Shown here in pieces: positions 54,789-64,000 of a stretch of 64,000 nt of DNA. Position 1 is the first letter of the stretch; each line of letters starts with the position of its first letter. The stretch covers positions 1,054,001 through 1,118,000 of the forward strand of contig NZ_JBEGIK010000001.1 of the NCBI RefSeq assembly GCF_040675855.1, written 5' to 3'. This DNA comes from Microbacterium sp. LWH3-1.2. GTDB lineage: Bacteria; Actinomycetota; Actinomycetes; Actinomycetales; Microbacteriaceae. The notes under the pieces are model-generated. The model was not told where the DNA came from, ran no database searches, and saw nothing but the letters and a program-made list of their open reading frames with translations. The position numbers were made by a program, and so were the translations under genes.

Positions 54789-57700
54789 ATGAGCTCATTC
54801 GCCTGGCTTCGCGCGCGCCCGCGCGCGTTCGCGTCGGCCGGAGCGGTGACCGCCGCTGCCGTCACCATCACGACGCTCGCGTTCGTCTACCAGGGCGTGC
54901 CCACCACCGAGGTCGACCTCCACGACGGCGGCGTGTGGGTGACGAAGCAGTCCAGCCTGCTCGTCGGTCACTTCAACCACGAGTCGCAGGTGCTCGACGG
55001 GGCCCTGCGCACCACCAGCGACGATTACGACATCCTCCAGTCCGGCAGCACCGTCCTCGTCGTCGACGACGCCGGCTCGACGGTGAGCGTCGTCGATCCC
55101 GCGATGGTCGCGCTCTCGGGCGCCGCAGGAGTGCCGGGTGGCGCCGACGTGGCGCTCGGCGGCGACACTGTGGCGATCCTCGACCCCGCCTCCGGCGACC
55201 TGTGGGTCGTCTCGAGCGCGAGCGTCGGCTCGTTCCAGATCGAGGGAACGGATCCGACCGCCAACGTCGGCAAGGGAGCGGATGTCGCCGTCGGCGTCGA
55301 CGGCGTCGTCTACGCCGTCTCGCCGAAGTCCTCAGAGCTCGTCACGATCCGCCTCGGCGCGGACGGCACTGCGGAGGAGCCGAGCCGCTCCGGACTGCCC
55401 GACATCGGCGACGATGCGGAGCTCTCGGTCACGGCAGTGGGCGACAAGCCGGCGGTGCTCGACACCGCCACCGGCACCGTGATCGTCGACGGTCGCAGGA
55501 CCGTGGTCGACGGCGGACGCAGCGCCGTCCTGCAGCAGCCGTCCGCGGCATCCGATGCCGTCTCGCTCTCCACGGCCGCGGCGCTCGTGCGCGTGCCGTT
55601 CGACGGCTCGGAGCCCACGACCGCCGAGGCCGGAGCCGACGGCGCCCCCGCCGAGCCGGTGTGGCTCGAGGGCTGCGGCTACGCCGCGTGGACGGGCTCG
55701 GGCCGGTTCGTGCGCGACTGCGCGGGTGAGGCCGACGACCTCGCGGTCGACATCGACGGCATCGAGCCGACGTCGCTGCTGAAGTTCCGCGTCAACCGCG
55801 ACGTCGTGGTGCTCAACGACGTCGTCGGCGGTGCCACGTGGATGGCCGTCGACGACCTGCAGCGCGTCGACAACTGGGACGAGATGACCCCTCCCGAGGG
55901 CGAGACCGAGGACGACGAGCAGACCACCGAGGAGACGACCGAGACGGTCCTCCCCGAACGCTCCGAGATCAACACCCCGCCCGACGCCAACGACGACGAC
56001 CTGGGCGTGCGTCCGGGCCGCACCACGATCCTCCCCGTCCTCGACAACGACAGCGACCCCGACGGCGACGTGCTGACCACGCGCGTGGTCGACGGCGGCC
56101 CGTCGGTCGGCGAGATCCAGTCGATCGACAACGGACGGGCGTTGCAGATCGCGGTCCCGGAGGACGCCCAGGGATCGGCATCCTTCACCTACGAGGTGTC
56201 CGACGGACGCGGCGGCACCGACACGGCGAAGGTGTCGTTCTCGGTGCACGGCTGGGACGTCAACTCCCCGCCGAAGCAGAACCGGGTGACGACGGTCGCC
56301 GTCGAAGCCGGCGGCACCATCACGTACAACGTGCTGCCGGACTGGATCGACCCCGACGGTGACGACGTGTTCCTCGGCTCCGTCCAGCCGGCCGAGGGCG
56401 ACGAGGCCGACTACACCTCCGACGGCCGCATCACCTACCGCGCGGTGGGCGGCACGCAGGGACGCAAGGACGTCGAGATCACCGTCTCCGACGGCTCGGA
56501 CGTGACCGTCGGCACCGTGCGGTTCGACGTGCGCCCGGTGGGGTCGATCGACCCGGTCACGAACGCCGACTACATCGCCGTCCGCTCCGGACAGACGGCC
56601 ACAATCTCTCCGCTCGCGAACGACGTGGGCGCTGGCCGCGAGCCGCTCCGCCTCGCCCGCGTCGACCCCGTGTCGGGCGCCGACATCGCCCCCGACTACG
56701 CGAACAAGACCTTCACGTTCCGCTCGGCGACGCCGGGCACCTACTACGTGCAGTACATGGTGGCGGCGGGCGCCGCCGGCGTCCCCGGAATCGTTCGCGT
56801 CGACGTCCTCCCCGAGGGCGAGACCGATCTGCCGCCCGTCGCCGTGCGTGACGTCGCGCTGCTGCCCAGCGGCGGTGAGGTGCTGGTCAACGTGCTCACC
56901 AACGACTCCGACCCGTCCGGCGGCATCCTCGTCGTGCAGTCGGTGACCGTCGAGCCGAACTCGGGCGTCGCGGTGGCCGTGCTCAACCACGAGACCCTCC
57001 GCATCAGCGACCAGGCGGCGCTGTCGGAGCAGGTGCGGATCTCGTACCGGATCTCGAACGGCTCGCAGTCGGCCGAAGGCGACGTCATCGTCATCCCGAT
57101 CCCGGCTCCGGCGCAGTTGCGCCCGCCGGTCGCCAACGACGATCAGGTCGTCGTGCGCGCGGGCGACGTCGTCACGATCCCGGTGCTCGACAACGACTAC
57201 CACCCGAACGGCGATACGATCCACGTCGCACCCGACCTGGTGCCGCCGCTCACCGAGCCCGAGGACGGCGAGATCTTCGTCTCGCAGGACACGGTGCGCT
57301 TCCGCGCGTCCGACGAGCCGGGCACCGCCTACGCGACCTACGAGGCCGTCGACAGCACCGGACAGAAGGATGCCGGGTACATCACCATCCAGGTGCTGCC
57401 GGTGAACGCCGACACCAACGCCGCACCGCGACCGCGCGACATCACCGCGCGCGTGCTCGCCGGCAGTCGCGTCCGCATCGCGGTGCCGCTGGACGGCATC
57501 GACTCCGACGGCGACTCCGTCGAGCTCGTCGGGCTCGCCTCCTCGCCGGGCAAGGGGCGGATCACGGAGACCGGCTCGGACTTCCTCGTGTACGAGGCGT
57601 TCGATGACACCGCGGGCGTCGACACCTTCACCTACCGTGTGAGGGACCGCCTCGGCGCCGAGGCCACCGCGACGATCCGCGTCGGCGTCGCGCCGGCCGA

Positions 57701-60700
57701 GGGCGTGAATCAGGCGCCCTATGCCGTCAAGGACTCCGTGATCATGCGCACCGGCCGCTCGGTCGCGGTGCCGGTGCTCGCCAACGACTCCGACCCCGAC
57801 GGCGACGAGTTCGGCATCGTCAAGAACGGCCTGATCCTGCCGGACGTGGCGGGGCTGAAGGCGAGAGTCGACGGCAACCGCGTCGTCGTGACCTCGCCGT
57901 CGGAGCCTGTCGAGACATCGCTGCAATACACGATCCGGGACGCGCGCGGCGCGGAGGCGAAGGCCGTGCTGCAGATCACGGTCGCCGAGGACGTGCCCCT
58001 GCAGAAGCCCGTCGCCCGGGACGACTATGTGCGCGCCGCAGATGTCGAGGACGCCGTCGTAGACCTCGAGGTGCTCGCGAACGATGAGGACCCCGACGGC
58101 ACGGTCGACGACCTCGAGCTCGAGGTCGCGGATGCGAACTCGCGCGTGCTCGCCGACGGCAAGGTGCGGGTCACACTCGGCGACACCGGCCGGCTCGTGA
58201 CCTACACGATCACGGATCGCGACGGGAACGAGGCATCCGCGTTCATCCACGTCCCGTCGCTGTCGTCGCTGCCGCCCACCCTCATCTCGACCGAGCCGGT
58301 CGAGGTCAAGAGCGGCGAGACGGTCGAGCTGGCGCTGTCGAAGTATGTGCGCGCCGCCGGCGGCGGCAAGGTCGTCATCACGGAGGCCGCGAAGGTCACC
58401 GCTGCGCACAGCGACGGAGCATCGCTGATCAAGGACCAGACCACCCTGGTCTACACGTCGGCACAGGGCTACTTCGGGCCGGACGCGATCACGTTCGAGG
58501 TGACCGACGGCACGGGTCCCGACGACCCCGAGGGCCGCAAGGCGACGCTGACCCTGCCCATCACCGTGCTGCCACCGGAGAACCAGCAGCCCACCTTCGT
58601 GAACGGACAGATGGATGTCGCACCCGGCGAGGACGCGACGACCCTCGACCTCGGCGGGCTCACGACCGACCCCGACCCCGAGGACGAGGGCCGCATCGAG
58701 TACCAGATCGTCGGCGGATCGCCCGACGGCATGTCGGCGACCATCGACGGGGACGAGCTGAAGGTCAGCGCCGCCGCCGATACCAAGAAGGGCACGGCCG
58801 GCACGATTCGCCTGCGCATCACCGACGGCACCACCGAGCCGATCGAGGGCACCGTGAACGTCCGCGTCATCGCGTCGACTCGCGAGCTGCCGACCGCGAA
58901 CGACGACATCGTCGACGAGGCGCACCAGGGTAAGACGGTCACCGTTCCCGTGCTCAGCAACGACGTGAACCCGTTCCCCGACAAGCCGCTCAAGGTCACC
59001 ACGGCCATCCTCGAGACCGGTCAGGGCGACGTCGTCGTGTCGGGCACCGACGTGAAGGTCACCCCGGACGCGAAGTTCTTCGGCACCATGACCGTCCGCT
59101 ACCGGGTGCAGGACGCCACGGGCGATCCCGACCGCGAGGTCGAGGGACGCATCCGACTGACCGTCCAGGGCAAGCCCGATGTGCCGGGCACCCCGATCGT
59201 CTCGAGCGTCCAGGACCGCACGGTCGTGCTCTCGTGGACACCGCCGGCGAACAACGGCGCGGAGATCGAGCGGTACCTCGTCTCGTCGACCGCGGGCAAC
59301 TACGAGAAGGAATGCCTCGCCACCACGTGCACGCTCGACGGGCTGACCAACAACGTCGAGTACAACTTCACCGTCGTCGCCGAGAACCGCGTCGGTCCGT
59401 CCGACCCGTCGGCGCCGTCCGAGACGGCCCGCCCCGACGCGCGCCCCGACACCCCTGCGGCGCCGAGCCTGACGTTCGGCGACCGGAGCCTCAACGTCGC
59501 GTGGGTGACCCCGACGACCCCCGGCTCGCCGGTGGAGAAGTACACGCTCGAGATCTCGCCGGCGCCGCCGTCGGGCGTCTCGCAGAAGACCGACGTCACC
59601 GGCAACTCGACGGTGTGGGACGGGCTGCAGAATGGCGTGGCGTACCAGGTGCGCGTCCAGGCGCACAACCGGGCCCCCGAGCCGTCCAGCTGGAGCACGT
59701 GGTCGGTGAGCGAGATCCCGGCACGCGCCCCCGAGCCGCCTGCGGCGCCGTCGGTCAACCGACTCGACCCGGTGGGGAACCAGGCGCAGCTCGAGGTCGT
59801 CTGGGCGCCGCCCGCCGACAACGGCGATGCCGTGTCGGGCTACGAGGTGCAGGTGCTGCAGGGTTCGTCGGTGGTCAGGACGATCACCGGCATCCCGGGC
59901 TCGCAGACCCGCCAGGCCGTCAACGTGACGACGTCCACGAGCGACTACACGTTCCGCGTCCGTGCCTCGAACAAGGCCGGATGGAGCGAGTGGGGCGCGA
60001 CCTCGGCACCCCGTCGCGCGTTCGGCGTGCCGGGCGCCCCGACGAACGTCTCGGCCACGACGCCCCGCGGCGACAGCACGATCGACGTCACCTACACGCC
60101 GGCGGACGGCAACGGCGCGAGCGCGGGCGAGGTCCAGTACGAGTACTCGCTCAACGGGGGCGGCTGGCAGGCGTTCAGCGGCAGGACGATCGGCGGCGTC
60201 AGCAACGGCACGACGTACACCGTCCGACTGCGCGCGTACACGGCGATGGACGGCGTCCGCTACAACGGCGACCCGTCGACGGCGTCGAATCAGGCAATCC
60301 CTTACGGCCCGGTGCACAATCCCAGCGTGTCGGCGACCGCGAACGGCACGAGCATCACGTTCAGCTGGAGCCCACCGTCCGAGAACGGCCGCGCGATCAC
60401 CCAGATGCAGATCCGCATCGACGGCGGCAGCTGGCAGAACGTCGCGAACAGCGGCTCGCGCAGCAACAACTACGGCTACAGCGAGCGGCACACGATCGAG
60501 GCGCGGGCGCAGGATGCCGCGGGCCAGTGGAGTGCGGTCGTCTCGGACGCCGCGACCACTGTCGCGCCGCCGCAGCCCTCAGCGCAGACCGTCAAGGGCG
60601 CGTCCGGAAGCTGGGGCGACTGCGGGTCGGCCTCGTGCGCCTACATGGCGGTCACGGTGAAGAACTTCCCCGCCGGGAACTACCACCTGCGCTGCAACGA

Positions 60701-60848
60701 CAACAGCGGCTCGTGGGGAGGCGCCAGCACGACGTGGGTTCCCGAGAACGGCACCGTGCGCGCCAACTGCTACTACGGCTTCCCCGGAAACCGCGTGTGG
60801 GTGACCATTCAGGGCTGGGGCAACGCCGACGCGATGAACTGGTACTAG
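54789..60848 (+). CDS. Giant surface protein: beta-propeller-like, Ig/cadherin-like repeats, Fn3 repeats
   Basis: The 2019-residue protein has a membrane segment at residues 13-35 and stays outside the cell. Residues 40-380 look like beta-propeller sequence, and an acidic linker (GETEDDEQTTEETTETV) follows. About ten bacterial Ig/cadherin-like repeats run from 388 to 1450, each with a variant of VLDNDSDPDGD, probably calcium binding. Five fibronectin type III repeats follow (about 1464, 1554, 1648, 1746, 1838), then a C-terminal domain of ~85 residues with four Cys (SWGDCGSASCAYMAV). It heads a row with MoxR, DUF58 and transglutaminase genes, a conserved actinobacterial arrangement. Role in surface assembly is inferred. 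Confidence 0.9.
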   Translation: MSSFAWLRARPRAFASAGAVTAAAVTITTLAFVYQGVPTTEVDLHDGGVWVTKQSSLLVGHFNHESQVLDGALRTTSDDYDILQSGSTVLVVDDAGSTVSVVDPAMVALSGAAGVPGGADVALGGDTVAILDPASGDLWVVSSASVGSFQIEGTDPTANVGKGADVAVGVDGVVYAVSPKSSELVTIRLGADGTAEEPSRSGLPDIGDDAELSVTAVGDKPAVLDTATGTVIVDGRRTVVDGGRSAVLQQPSAASDAVSLSTAAALVRVPFDGSEPTTAEAGADGAPAEPVWLEGCGYAAWTGSGRFVRDCAGEADDLAVDIDGIEPTSLLKFRVNRDVVVLNDVVGGATWMAVDDLQRVDNWDEMTPPEGETEDDEQTTEETTETVLPERSEINTPPDANDDDLGVRPGRTTILPVLDNDSDPDGDVLTTRVVDGGPSVGEIQSIDNGRALQIAVPEDAQGSASFTYEVSDGRGGTDTAKVSFSVHGWDVNSPPKQNRVTTVAVEAGGTITYNVLPDWIDPDGDDVFLGSVQPAEGDEADYTSDGRITYRAVGGTQGRKDVEITVSDGSDVTVGTVRFDVRPVGSIDPVTNADYIAVRSGQTATISPLANDVGAGREPLRLARVDPVSGADIAPDYANKTFTFRSATPGTYYVQYMVAAGAAGVPGIVRVDVLPEGETDLPPVAVRDVALLPSGGEVLVNVLTNDSDPSGGILVVQSVTVEPNSGVAVAVLNHETLRISDQAALSEQVRISYRISNGSQSAEGDVIVIPIPAPAQLRPPVANDDQVVVRAGDVVTIPVLDNDYHPNGDTIHVAPDLVPPLTEPEDGEIFVSQDTVRFRASDEPGTAYATYEAVDSTGQKDAGYITIQVLPVNADTNAAPRPRDITARVLAGSRVRIAVPLDGIDSDGDSVELVGLASSPGKGRITETGSDFLVYEAFDDTAGVDTFTYRVRDRLGAEATATIRVGVAPAEGVNQAPYAVKDSVIMRTGRSVAVPVLANDSDPDGDEFGIVKNGLILPDVAGLKARVDGNRVVVTSPSEPVETSLQYTIRDARGAEAKAVLQITVAEDVPLQKPVARDDYVRAADVEDAVVDLEVLANDEDPDGTVDDLELEVADANSRVLADGKVRVTLGDTGRLVTYTITDRDGNEASAFIHVPSLSSLPPTLISTEPVEVKSGETVELALSKYVRAAGGGKVVITEAAKVTAAHSDGASLIKDQTTLVYTSAQGYFGPDAITFEVTDGTGPDDPEGRKATLTLPITVLPPENQQPTFVNGQMDVAPGEDATTLDLGGLTTDPDPEDEGRIEYQIVGGSPDGMSATIDGDELKVSAAADTKKGTAGTIRLRITDGTTEPIEGTVNVRVIASTRELPTANDDIVDEAHQGKTVTVPVLSNDVNPFPDKPLKVTTAILETGQGDVVVSGTDVKVTPDAKFFGTMTVRYRVQDATGDPDREVEGRIRLTVQGKPDVPGTPIVSSVQDRTVVLSWTPPANNGAEIERYLVSSTAGNYEKECLATTCTLDGLTNNVEYNFTVVAENRVGPSDPSAPSETARPDARPDTPAAPSLTFGDRSLNVAWVTPTTPGSPVEKYTLEISPAPPSGVSQKTDVTGNSTVWDGLQNGVAYQVRVQAHNRAPEPSSWSTWSVSEIPARAPEPPAAPSVNRLDPVGNQAQLEVVWAPPADNGDAVSGYEVQVLQGSSVVRTITGIPGSQTRQAVNVTTSTSDYTFRVRASNKAGWSEWGATSAPRRAFGVPGAPTNVSATTPRGDSTIDVTYTPADGNGASAGEVQYEYSLNGGGWQAFSGRTIGGVSNGTTYTVRLRAYTAMDGVRYNGDPSTASNQAIPYGPVHNPSVSATANGTSITFSWSPPSENGRAITQMQIRIDGGSWQNVANSGSRSNNYGYSERHTIEARAQDAAGQWSAVVSDAATTVAPPQPSAQTVKGASGSWGDCGSASCAYMAVTVKNFPAGNYHLRCNDNSGSWGGASTTWVPENGTVRANCYYGFPGNRVWVTIQGWGNADAMNWY

Positions 60849-60900
60849 CCCCCGAGTCGCGGCATCCTCCACGACACGCAACGAGAGAACGAGAACACTC

Positions 60901-61872
60901 ATGACGATGACCCCCGAACAGGCGGCCTGGTTCCAGGGCACCTTCGCGCGACTTGTCGACAACGTCGACCAGGCCCTCATGGGCAAGCGCGAGGTCGTGG
61001 CGCTGGTGCTCTCGGCGATGCTCGCCGAAGGCCACGTACTTCTGGAGGATGCCCCGGGCACGGGCAAGACGAGCCTCGCCAAGGCACTCGCGGCCACCGT
61101 CCAGGGCACGTCGAGCCGCATCCAGTTCACGCCGGACCTGCTCCCGTCGGACGTGACCGGCGTCACGATCTACGACCAGACCTCGCACCGCTTCGAGTTC
61201 CACCGCGGCCCGGTCTTCGCCTCGATCGTGCTGGCCGACGAGATCAACCGCGCCTCTCCGAAGACCCAGTCGGCGCTGCTCGAGGTCATGGAGGAGTCGC
61301 GCGTCACGGTCGACGGCGTCGCCCACGAGGTGGGCCGCCCGTTCCTGGTCATCGCGACACAGAACCCCATCGAGCAGGCGGGCACGTACAAGCTGCCCGA
61401 GGCGCAGCTCGACCGCTTCCTGGTGAAGACGTCGATCGGCTACCCCGACCTCGCTGTGGCCGAGCGCATCCTCGCGGGCGCGGCCGACCGCAACCCGTCG
61501 GCGCACCTTCCCGCGATCATCACGACGGGCGCGGTCGCCGACATGGCCGACCTCGCCGGCACCGTGCACGTCGACCCCGCCGTGCTGCGCTACACCGCGC
61601 AGCTCGCCGAGGAGACCCGCAACGACCCGGCCACCCGCTTGGGCGTCTCGGTGCGCGGCTCGCTCGCCATGATCCGCGTGGCCAAGGTCTACGCCGCCGC
61701 TCAGGGCCGCCACTTCGTGCTTCCTGACGACGTGAAGGCGCTCGTCGCGCCGGTGTGGACGCACCGCATCGTGCTCGATCCCGAGGCCGAGTTCGCCGGC
61801 ACGTCGGCCGAAGCCGTCATCGCGCGCGTCCTCGAGTCGGTCGCTGCACCGCAGGCGAGGTCCGCGGCCTGA
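60901..61872 (+). CDS. MoxR-family AAA+ ATPase
   Basis: The 323-residue protein is a MoxR AAA+ chaperone-like ATPase. It has ALMGKREVVALVLSAMLAEGH, Walker A EDAPGTGKTSLAKAL, Walker B VLADEINRASPKTQSALLEVMEE (in part) and the sensor region ATQNPIEQAGTYKLPEAQLDRF. Such proteins, with DUF58 (VWA-like) partners, help assemble metal centres or protein complexes. The start at 60901 follows GAGAACGAGAAC. It is coupled to the DUF58 gene through a TGATG junction and follows the surface protein by 52 bases. Confidence 0.94.
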   Translation: MTMTPEQAAWFQGTFARLVDNVDQALMGKREVVALVLSAMLAEGHVLLEDAPGTGKTSLAKALAATVQGTSSRIQFTPDLLPSDVTGVTIYDQTSHRFEFHRGPVFASIVLADEINRASPKTQSALLEVMEESRVTVDGVAHEVGRPFLVIATQNPIEQAGTYKLPEAQLDRFLVKTSIGYPDLAVAERILAGAADRNPSAHLPAIITTGAVADMADLAGTVHVDPAVLRYTAQLAEETRNDPATRLGVSVRGSLAMIRVAKVYAAAQGRHFVLPDDVKALVAPVWTHRIVLDPEAEFAGTSAEAVIARVLESVAAPQARSAA

Positions 61873-63134
61873 TGACGACGGAAGCACTCGGGCAGACGGC
61901 GACCGCTCAGGACCGCCGCGCCTGGTACGGGCAGCTGGTGCTCGGTGCGCTGCGGCGCGCCGGCACCGTGCTCGGCCGCGTGTTCGGGGTCGTGCGCCCC
62001 GTCGCCTGGGTGCTCATCGCCGGTGCGCTCACGCTGTGGATCGCGGGCCAGGCGCTCGGCTGGTGGGAGCTCACCGTGGCGGCGATCTCGATCACCGGCG
62101 TGCTGGCGCTGTGCCTGCTGTTCCTCATCGGGCGCACCGCGTACGACGTGTCGCTCGACCTCAACCGCACGCGCGTCGTCGTGGGGGAGCGGGCCGTGGG
62201 TGCGCTCACCCTCGCGAACACCGGCCTGCGCGCCATCCTGCCCTCGCGGGTGCTGCTGCCGGTCGGAAACGGCCGTGGCGTGTTCGACGTGAACCGGCTG
62301 GCGGCCGGCGACTCGGCCGAGGAGCTCTTCGCCATCCCCACATCGAGGCGCGCGGTCGTCAAGGTCGGCCCGGTGAGCGTCGTGCGCGGCGATCCGCTCG
62401 GCCTCTTCGAGCGTGTGCACCGCCGCGACGAGCCCGTCGACCTCTTCGTGCACCCGCGCACCGTCCTGTTCGACGGACAGTCGCTCGGGTTCCTGCGCGA
62501 CCTCGAGGGGCTTCCGGCGACCGACCTGTCGCCCGACGACGTCTCGTTCCACGCGCTGCGCGAGTACCAGCCGGGCGACGACCTGCGTCACGTGCACTGG
62601 AAGTCGACCGCGCGCACCGGACACATGATGGTGCGCCAGTACGAGGAGACGCGCCGCTCGCACTTCGTGATCGGCCTGTCGACGAGCCCCGCCGACTACC
62701 GCGACGACGACGAGTTCGAACTCGCGATCTCGGCCGCGGGCTCCCTCGGCCTCCGCGCCCTGCGCGACTCGCAGCGGGTCGAGGTGCGGGTGCAGGAGCG
62801 CGCTCTGCCGTCAGGCTCGGGCAAGCAGTTCCTCGACTCCCTGTCGGCGCTCGGCCACTCGAAGCCGAAGGCGGGCTCGGTCGTCGAGCTCGCCGGCGTC
62901 GTCGCCGCGACGCTGCCCCTCGCGAGCGTGGTCGTGCTCGTGTGCGGCAGCAAGGTCGACCGGGGCGACCTGCGCACGGCCTGCAGCCGCCTGCCGTTCG
63001 GCGCGCGCGTGCTCGCGGTCGTCGCGTCGGCGGACCACGCCGCGCCGTCGCTTCGGAGGATCGGAGAAGCGGATGTCGTGACCCTCGGCGCGCTCGAACA
63101 GCTCCCGAACGCCCTCCGGAAGGTGCTCGCATGA
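61872..63134 (+). CDS. DUF58 domain-containing membrane protein
   Basis: The 420-residue protein starts in the MoxR stop (TGATG). Two membrane helices (about residues 35-55 and 60-85) precede a soluble half with DLSPDDVSFHALREYQPGDDLRHVHWKSTARTG, the DUF58 signature (here VSFHALREYQPGDDL and HVHWKSTART). DUF58 proteins work with MoxR ATPases. The end overlaps the transglutaminase gene by ATGA. It is complete. Confidence 0.93.
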   Translation: MTTEALGQTATAQDRRAWYGQLVLGALRRAGTVLGRVFGVVRPVAWVLIAGALTLWIAGQALGWWELTVAAISITGVLALCLLFLIGRTAYDVSLDLNRTRVVVGERAVGALTLANTGLRAILPSRVLLPVGNGRGVFDVNRLAAGDSAEELFAIPTSRRAVVKVGPVSVVRGDPLGLFERVHRRDEPVDLFVHPRTVLFDGQSLGFLRDLEGLPATDLSPDDVSFHALREYQPGDDLRHVHWKSTARTGHMMVRQYEETRRSHFVIGLSTSPADYRDDDEFELAISAAGSLGLRALRDSQRVEVRVQERALPSGSGKQFLDSLSALGHSKPKAGSVVELAGVVAATLPLASVVVLVCGSKVDRGDLRTACSRLPFGARVLAVVASADHAAPSLRRIGEADVVTLGALEQLPNALRKVLA

Positions 63135-64000
63135 CCGCGCCGGTCACCCCGCTCCCGACGCGCGCCGGGGCTTCCGCGTCACCGCAGGCGGCAGCATCCG
63201 TCTCCCGTACTCCGCGTGCCGACGCCCTGCCGACCCGTCGCTGGATCCTCGACCTCGGCGCGGTCGCACTGCTGCTGCTCATCCCCCTCATCGGTTTCGC
63301 GCCCACGTTCGACGGCGCGAGCTACCTCGTCGCCGCGCTCGGCGGCCTCGTACTCGGCATGGGACTGGCCGTGCTCGGCCGGCTGTACCGCTGGGGCATC
63401 CTGCTCCTCACCGCCGCGACGACCGCCGTCTACTTCCTCCTCGGCGGGACCCTCGCCCTGCCGCACACCACCGTCGCGGGCGTGATCCCGACGCTCGAGA
63501 CGCTGCGTCAGCTCGCCCTCGGCGTCGTCATGTCGTGGAAGCAGCTCCTCACCACGATCGCCCCCGTCGCGACCGACGACGGCCATCTCATCGTCCCCCT
63601 CATCCTGTCGCTCGTCGCGGCGGTGCTGACGACATCCCTCGCGCTGCGCCTGCGCAGCGCCGGATGGGCGCTGATCCCGGCCGCGGGGTTCCTCGCGATC
63701 GAGATCGCGCTGGGCACCTCCGAGCCGTTCGTGCCCGTGATTCAGGGCGTCGTGTTCGGACTCGCCGGCGCGGTCTGGCTCGCCCTGCGCCAGGCATGGC
63801 AGCCGCAGGCCGCGGCGATCTCGGTCGGCGAGGGGCCGGCGAAGTCGGGTGCCGGCGTGCGCCGCGTGCTCACGGGCGGTGCCGTCGTCGCGATCGCCGC
63901 GGTCGTCGGCGTCGCCACGAGCGGGTTCGCGGCGCCGTCGTCGCCGCGCTACGTGCTGCGCGACGTCGTGATCCCACCGTTCGACATCCGTGAGTTCGCC
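63131..64000 (+). CDS. Transglutaminase-like membrane protein TgpA family (3' end outside window)
   Basis: The gene overlaps the DUF58 gene by ATGA. The 290 residues present comprise an N-terminal tail and membrane helices: WILDLGAVALLLLIPLIGF, VAALGGLVLGMGLAVLGRLY and more through residue ~280, ending at an external segment RYVLRDVVIPPFDIREFA. This matches the start of TgpA-like proteins, whose transglutaminase domain would follow off the window. The family call rests on this layout and on the MoxR-DUF58 context, since the catalytic Cys-His-Asp part is not present. Confidence 0.82.
   Translation, partial: MTAPVTPLPTRAGASASPQAAASVSRTPRADALPTRRWILDLGAVALLLLIPLIGFAPTFDGASYLVAALGGLVLGMGLAVLGRLYRWGILLLTAATTAVYFLLGGTLALPHTTVAGVIPTLETLRQLALGVVMSWKQLLTTIAPVATDDGHLIVPLILSLVAAVLTTSLALRLRSAGWALIPAAGFLAIEIALGTSEPFVPVIQGVVFGLAGAVWLALRQAWQPQAAAISVGEGPAKSGAGVRRVLTGGAVVAIAAVVGVATSGFAAPSSPRYVLRDVVIPPFDIREFA

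Noticed and set aside
55332..60491. A 1719-residue open frame on the minus strand
   Set aside because: It is antisense to the giant surface protein, has the Arg/Val/Asp-rich composition typical of high-GC shadow frames, and shows no known domains. The plus-strand frame has clear repeats.

Overview
The window is GC-rich DNA (roughly 70% by impression) with dense coding on both strands. It looks like the chromosome of an actinobacterium of the family Microbacteriaceae, most likely Microbacterium. The reasons are an intein-bearing Rv2578c-type radical SAM protein, a DUF3516 helicase, YkoEDC-like ECF transporters, the locus large Ig/Fn3 protein - MoxR - DUF58 - transglutaminase, and many leaderless-looking starts. 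No rRNA, tRNA, CRISPR array, transposase or integrase was seen.

Layout. 1-4 kb: edge of a DUF998-like membrane protein, a DEAD-box RNA helicase and a family-1 glycosyltransferase. 4.7-9.5 kb: a sugar-type ABC importer (lipoprotein, double ATPase, two permeases). 9.6-17.3 kb: a ten-gene minus-strand operon encoding a MOSC protein resembling mARC/YcbX, a Rid-family protein, a phthalate-dioxygenase-reductase-like flavoprotein, and then MoaD, MoeB-rhodanese, MoaA, MoeA, MoaC, MogA/MoaB and MoaE. 17.4-21 kb: a glycosyltransferase remnant, a TetR regulator with twin operators and its divergent alpha/beta hydrolase, and the intein-split radical SAM gene. 21-24 kb: an M15 D,D-carboxypeptidase and an acyl-CoA dehydrogenase. 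24-29 kb: an ECF transporter (two S subunits, fused double ATPase, T subunit) with a siderophore-interacting protein and an iron-box-like site. 29-39 kb: pirin, GNAT, SGNH hydrolase, DUF3516 helicase, SDR, DUF1697, RecQ and a decapitated GH3 gene. 39.5-48.4 kb: UspA, an APC permease, GNAT, formate-tetrahydrofolate ligase, a frameshifted GNAT-GH16-like fusion, a VOC protein and an acyl-CoA oxidase-like enzyme. 48.5-54.6 kb: a zinc-ribbon protein, Tag glycosylase, an LLM-FAD fusion oxidoreductase and a UvrA paralogue. 54.8-64 kb: a 2019-residue surface protein followed by MoxR, DUF58 and a truncated transglutaminase gene.

The strongest candidate for an undescribed system is the 9.6-17.3 kb operon. 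It appears to make Mo-molybdopterin and to supply both the molybdenum protein (the MOSC protein has the RCxxTT cysteine motif) and a dedicated NAD(P)H-flavin-[2Fe-2S] reductase, with a Rid protein that could act on imine products. The convergent ABC importer may supply the substrate. The heptamer GCATCCG/CGGATGC is common in the rest of the window and sparse between about 5.6 and 17.9 kb, which suggests this block was acquired.

The second theme is non-coding structure. There are five 3' hairpins sharing the stem core CGGATGCYGC, two copies of an element of about 83 bp bounded by TCCTCAATTGAGGA, a tandem-duplicated hairpin at 39.3-39.5 kb, and a cruciform-like 20-bp inverted repeat at 52.1 kb. 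Motif counts and alignments here were done by eye.
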